The notes beneath the pieces were generated by a model that searched no databases, had not been told where the DNA came from, and worked only from the letters and a program-made list of their open reading frames with translations. From Thermoplasmata archaeon (lineage in GTDB: Archaea; Thermoplasmatota; Thermoplasmata; Lutacidiplasmatales; UBA184), in the NCBI GenBank assembly GCA_030038885.1, contig JASHQY010000005.1, forward strand, positions 1 to 25,101: DNA of 25,101 nucleotides. Direction: 5' to 3'. Position numbers and translations under genes: made by a program. This document shows, in pieces, positions 22,199 through 25,101 of the stretch (its first letter is position 1; each line of letters opens with the position of its first letter).

Positions 22199-22826
22199 TC
22201 GCCTCCGCGGCCTCCATCTTCCGCTTGACGACCTTCAGCATGCTGAACGAGTCCCGTTCGAGCTCGTCGAACCGGAACTTGATGTACCGGACCGTTCCGA
22301 GGAGCCGCGGGATCAGGACGTTCTCGATCGCGCTCGCCCGCCGCTTCGTCCGCTCGATCTCCTTGAGGAGGCGGCGGAGCGCGTTCTCCTTCTCCGCGAT
22401 GTCGAGGACGACGGAGTAGATCCCCTGGAAGTGGCGGATCGACTCGTTGACCGACGTCGGGAGGTCGAGGAGCTCCGGGGCGGCGACCGGCCGGTACTCG
22501 CCCCGGTCGACCCGTGGGGTCCGCACGCCCATGACGTTCTTCGTCGCGACCTGGATCGGGAGGACGTCCGGCAGCAGCATCGAGATGCTCTCGAGCCGCG
22601 TCGGGCCCTCCATCATCTCGGCCAGGCGGATCGACTCGTAGCCCCGGGCGATCCGCGCGCGCAGATCGCCGCGCAGCTTCATCGCCTCCTTCGAGATCGC
22701 GAAGAACTCGACGATCAGCGCGGTTCGCTTGAGCTTCAACAGGTTGAGGCCCTTCCGTGCGACCACGATCCGTCGACGGGTCCGCAGGAGCTCGAGGCGG
22801 GTGGGGCGCACGGTTTCCGCGGGCAC
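22182..22826 (-). CDS. atpD: A-type ATPase central stalk subunit D
   Basis: The 214-residue central shaft protein has N- and C-terminal helices forming an antiparallel coiled coil (TRLELLRTRRRIVVARKGLNLLKLKRTALI near the start; RRLLKEIERTKRRASAIENVLIPRL near 155-180), which are diagnostic. The GTG at 22826 is the best start: GAGGAG lies 6 bases upstream and it falls just after the atpB stop; the longer open frame extends into atpB and is not used. ALIVEFFAISK and the KNVMGVRTPR middle loop are seen. The C-terminal 17 bases also encode the start of the small membrane ORF. Confidence 0.93.
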   Translation of the reverse strand: MPAETVRPTRLELLRTRRRIVVARKGLNLLKLKRTALIVEFFAISKEAMKLRGDLRARIARGYESIRLAEMMEGPTRLESISMLLPDVLPIQVATKNVMGVRTPRVDRGEYRPVAAPELLDLPTSVNESIRHFQGIYSVVLDIAEKENALRRLLKEIERTKRRASAIENVLIPRLLGTVRYIKFRFDELERDSFSMLKVVKRKMEAAEANAAGS

Positions 22827-22846
22827 GTCGCGCTCTCCTCTCGCCC

Positions 22847-24277
22847 CTAGGTGAGCGAGCTCGGGTGGACGCGGTACTTCGCGACGAACTCGGGCTTGAT
22901 CCGCTTCAGCTCCGCGTCCGGCAGGTCGGACAGGATGTCCCATCCGATCGCGAGGCTCTGGTCGATCGTTCGGTCCTCGTCGGCGCCCTGGTTGACGAAC
23001 TGCGTCTCGAACCGGTCGGCCGCCTTCAGGTAGAGCCGGTCCACCGGGCTGAGCGACTCCTCGCCGACGATCGCGGAGAGGGCGCGCTGGTCCTTACCGG
23101 TCGCGTAGGTCGCGAACAGCTGGTCGGCGACGCCGCGGTGGTCCTCCCGGGTCCGGGCCTTGCCGATCCCCTGGTTCATGAGGCGCGAGAGCGACGGGAG
23201 CACGTCGATCGGGGGGTAGACGCCGCGGCGCTGGAGCTCGCGGCTCACGTAGATCTGGCCCTCGGTGATGTAGCCGGTGAGGTCGGGGATCGGGTGCGTG
23301 ACGTCGTCCGCCGGCATCGTGAGGATCGGGAGCTGCGTGATCGAGCCCTTGCGGCCGTGGATCTTCCCCGCGCGCTCGTAGATCGTCGCGAGGTCGGTGT
23401 ACATGTACCCCGGGTACCCGCGCCGTCCCGGCACCTCGTCCCGCGCCGCCGAGATCTCCCGGAGCGCCTCGCAGTAGTTCGTCATGTCGGTGAGGACGAC
23501 CAGGACGTGGAGGTCGCGCTCGTAGGCGAGGAACTCCGCGGCGGTGAGCGCCATCCGGGGGGTGACGACCCGCTCCATCGACGGATCGGAGGAGAGGTTG
23601 AGGAAGACGACCGCGCGCTCGAGCGCCCCGGTCGACTGGAACTCCTTCAGGAAGAAGTTCGCCTCCTCGCTCGTGATCCCCATCGCCGCGAAGACGACCG
23701 CGAACCCCTCGCTCGAGTTCCGGAGCTTCGCCTGCCGGACGATCTGGGCGGCGATCTGGTTGTGCGGGAGGCCCGCGCCCGAGAAGATCGGGAGCTTCTG
23801 CCCCCGCACGAGCGTGTTCATCGCGTCGATCGTCGAGATCCCGGTCTGGATGAACTCGCTCGGTTCCTCGCGCGAGTAGGGGTTCATCGCGTTCCCGACG
23901 ATCTCGAGCCGGGTCTCGCTCACGATCTTCGGCCCGCCGTCGCGCGGCTCGCCGAGCCCGTTGAAGACGCGGCCGAGGAGCTCGTCGGAGACGGGGAGCG
24001 TCGCGACCTCCCCGAGGAACTTCACGCTGGTCGCCTCGATGTTCATCCCCATCGTGGGGCCGAAGACCTGGACGATCGCGAGCCCCTTGCGCGAGTCGAG
24101 CACCTGACCCTGGCGGCGCTCGCCGCTCGGGAGGCTGATCTCGACGATCTCGCCGTACGCGGCGTTCGCGACGTCGCGGACGAACAGAAGCGGCCCCGTC
24201 ACGCGGTCGACCGTGCGGTAGTCGACCGGGACGTCGGGGGTCGACGGGGCGGCCGGGGTCGCGCCCTTGGCCGCCAT
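22847..24277 (-). CDS. atpB: A-type ATPase regulatory subunit B
   Basis: This 476-residue non-catalytic nucleotide-binding subunit alternates with A in the head. Seen: an N-terminal barrel (VDRVTGPLLFVRDVANAAYGEIVEI), GTMGMNIEATSVKF-like strand pairs, QTGISTIDAMNTLVRGQKLPIFSGAGLPHNQIA in place of a true P-loop, LTDMTNYCEALREIS, and PGYMYTDLATIYERAG. The degenerate SGAGLPHN loop is the hallmark of B subunits. The ATG at 24277 is 2 bases after the atpA stop. The first 18 residues are an Ala/Pro-rich extension. The C-terminus, KYRVHPSSLT, is shared with the family. Confidence 0.97.
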   Translation of the reverse strand: MAAKGATPAAPSTPDVPVDYRTVDRVTGPLLFVRDVANAAYGEIVEISLPSGERRQGQVLDSRKGLAIVQVFGPTMGMNIEATSVKFLGEVATLPVSDELLGRVFNGLGEPRDGGPKIVSETRLEIVGNAMNPYSREEPSEFIQTGISTIDAMNTLVRGQKLPIFSGAGLPHNQIAAQIVRQAKLRNSSEGFAVVFAAMGITSEEANFFLKEFQSTGALERAVVFLNLSSDPSMERVVTPRMALTAAEFLAYERDLHVLVVLTDMTNYCEALREISAARDEVPGRRGYPGYMYTDLATIYERAGKIHGRKGSITQLPILTMPADDVTHPIPDLTGYITEGQIYVSRELQRRGVYPPIDVLPSLSRLMNQGIGKARTREDHRGVADQLFATYATGKDQRALSAIVGEESLSPVDRLYLKAADRFETQFVNQGADEDRTIDQSLAIGWDILSDLPDAELKRIKPEFVAKYRVHPSSLT

Positions 24278-24279
24278 CG

Positions 24280-25101
24280 TCAGGCCCCCGCCGTCGCGGC
24301 GACCTGGCCGAGCGCCTGGCCCATCTCGGCCTCGAGCTGATCGAACTGGGGCTGAAGTTCCGCCTCGGGGATCCATTTCATCCGGGACAGCTTCGTCCGG
24401 ACCGGCAGCCTCTGCAGCTGCGCGACCGTCGCGCCCTTCGCGATCGCCTCCTGCTCCCGGTCGCCGAACGCGAGGATCGCGCGCAGCATGCGATACTGCT
24501 TCTGGATCGACGAGTACGTGTCGACGTCGTCGTACGCGCTCTGCTGGAGGTAGTCCTCCCGGAGCATCCGCGCGACGTCGAGCACGGCCTTCTCCCGCTC
24601 GGGGAGCGCGTCGACCCCGACCAGCTGGACGATCTCCTGGAGCTCGGACTCCTTCTGCAGCACCTCGAGCGCCTTCTGCCGCAGCGGGACGAACTCCTTC
24701 GAGAGGTTCGCGCCGAACCACGGCTCGAGGTCGTTGATGTAGAGCGAGTAGCTCTGCAGCCAGTTGATCGACGGGAAGTGCCGGCGCGACGCGAGCGACG
24801 CGTCCAGAGCCCAGAAGACGCGTGCGACCCGGAGCGTGTTCTGACTCACGGGCTCGGACGTGTCGCCACCCGCCGGAGAGACCGCGCCGACGACCGAGAC
24901 CGAACCCGTACGCTGGTCGGGAGAGAGCGTGACGACGCGGCCCGCGCGTTCGTAGAACTCGGCGATGCGGCGACCGAGGTATGCGGGGTATCCCTCCTCG
25001 CCGGGCATCTCTTCGAGCCGTCCCGAGATCTCGCGCATCGCCTCCGCCCACCGGCTCGTCGAGTCGGCCATGAGCGCGACGTCGTAGCCCATGTCGCGGT
25101 A
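24280..25101 (-). CDS. atpA: A-type ATPase catalytic subunit A, 5' truncated at the window edge
   Basis: Only the last 273 residues are present. The visible part begins with YRDMGYDVALMADSTSRWAEA and contains MREISGRLEEMPGEEGYPAYL, VSPAGGDTSEPV, SLASRRHFPSINWLQSYS and a helical C-terminal domain, all highly conserved in catalytic A subunits. The full protein is normally close to 580-600 residues, so about half, including the P-loop, is outside the window. No intein is present in the visible part; a P-loop intein, known from Thermoplasma, could not be seen here. Subunit F may lie upstream beyond the edge. Confidence 0.97.
   Translation of the reverse strand, partial: YRDMGYDVALMADSTSRWAEAMREISGRLEEMPGEEGYPAYLGRRIAEFYERAGRVVTLSPDQRTGSVSVVGAVSPAGGDTSEPVSQNTLRVARVFWALDASLASRRHFPSINWLQSYSLYINDLEPWFGANLSKEFVPLRQKALEVLQKESELQEIVQLVGVDALPEREKAVLDVARMLREDYLQQSAYDDVDTYSSIQKQYRMLRAILAFGDREQEAIAKGATVAQLQRLPVRTKLSRMKWIPEAELQPQFDQLEAEMGQALGQVAATAGA

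Noticed and set aside
22182..22943. The longer atpD frame starting at 22943
   Set aside because: The extra 39 codons overlap the end of atpB in another frame; the GTG at 22826 has a GAGGAG ribosome site and gives the normal D-subunit length.
1..25101. Mobile elements, CRISPR arrays, toxin-antitoxin or phage-defence genes
   Set aside because: No transposase, integrase, regularly spaced repeats or recognised defence families were seen; composition and gene packing look uniform throughout.

Overview
The window is about 25 kb of very GC-rich DNA packed with genes. It looks like a chromosomal segment of an archaeon, most likely an uncultivated, high-GC relative of the Thermoplasmata. The lineage is inferred from four things. 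There is an archaeal-type A-ATPase with a two-helix proteolipid. TATA-like A/T islands sit about 25-30 bases before many start codons. A DUF929 thioredoxin-like membrane protein lies beside a VKOR homologue. Short-form RNase Z, PolX and a TIGR02757-family protein are also present. I found no rRNA, tRNA, CRISPR array, insertion sequence or prophage.

Layout. Positions 1-2665 (+): nadC (5' truncated) and nadA for NAD synthesis, then a squalene-cyclase-fold protein. Positions 2662-3009 (-): a small three-helix membrane protein. Positions 3154-3576 (+): a zinc-finger protein with FYVE-like cysteine spacing. Positions 3542-6024 (-): a GNAT acetyltransferase and a PolX polymerase with a decayed PHP domain. 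Positions 6112-7403 (+): a TIGR02757/DUF2400 protein with a putative Fe-S motif, coupled to an unknown protein. Positions 7420-9520 (+): a TATA box, a 20-bp palindromic operator, a MarR regulator and a 14-helix MFS exporter. Positions 9527-12313 (-): an adenosylcobalamin-dependent ribonucleotide reductase behind a possibly structured leader. Positions 12700-13680: three small proteins, including a lysine-rich one built from an exact tandem duplication. Positions 13737-15889 (-): RNase Z coupled to imidazolonepropionase. Positions 16000-17677 (+): DUF929 and VKOR, a likely extracytoplasmic disulfide-forming pair.

From 17750 to the right end lies the A-type ATPase. It is split into two convergent transcription units: K-E-C on the plus strand, with its own strong TATA box, and A-B-D-x-H-I on the minus strand. 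The stop codons of C and I share the same CTAG. The x is a 41-residue single-helix membrane protein, too short for routine gene calling, that overlaps the end of atpD and the start of atpH. No F subunit is visible; it may lie beyond the right edge, upstream of atpA.

Many neighbours are translationally coupled (ATGA, GTGA and TGATG junctions). Several open frames of 600-1000 codons lie antisense to real genes and are GC artefacts.
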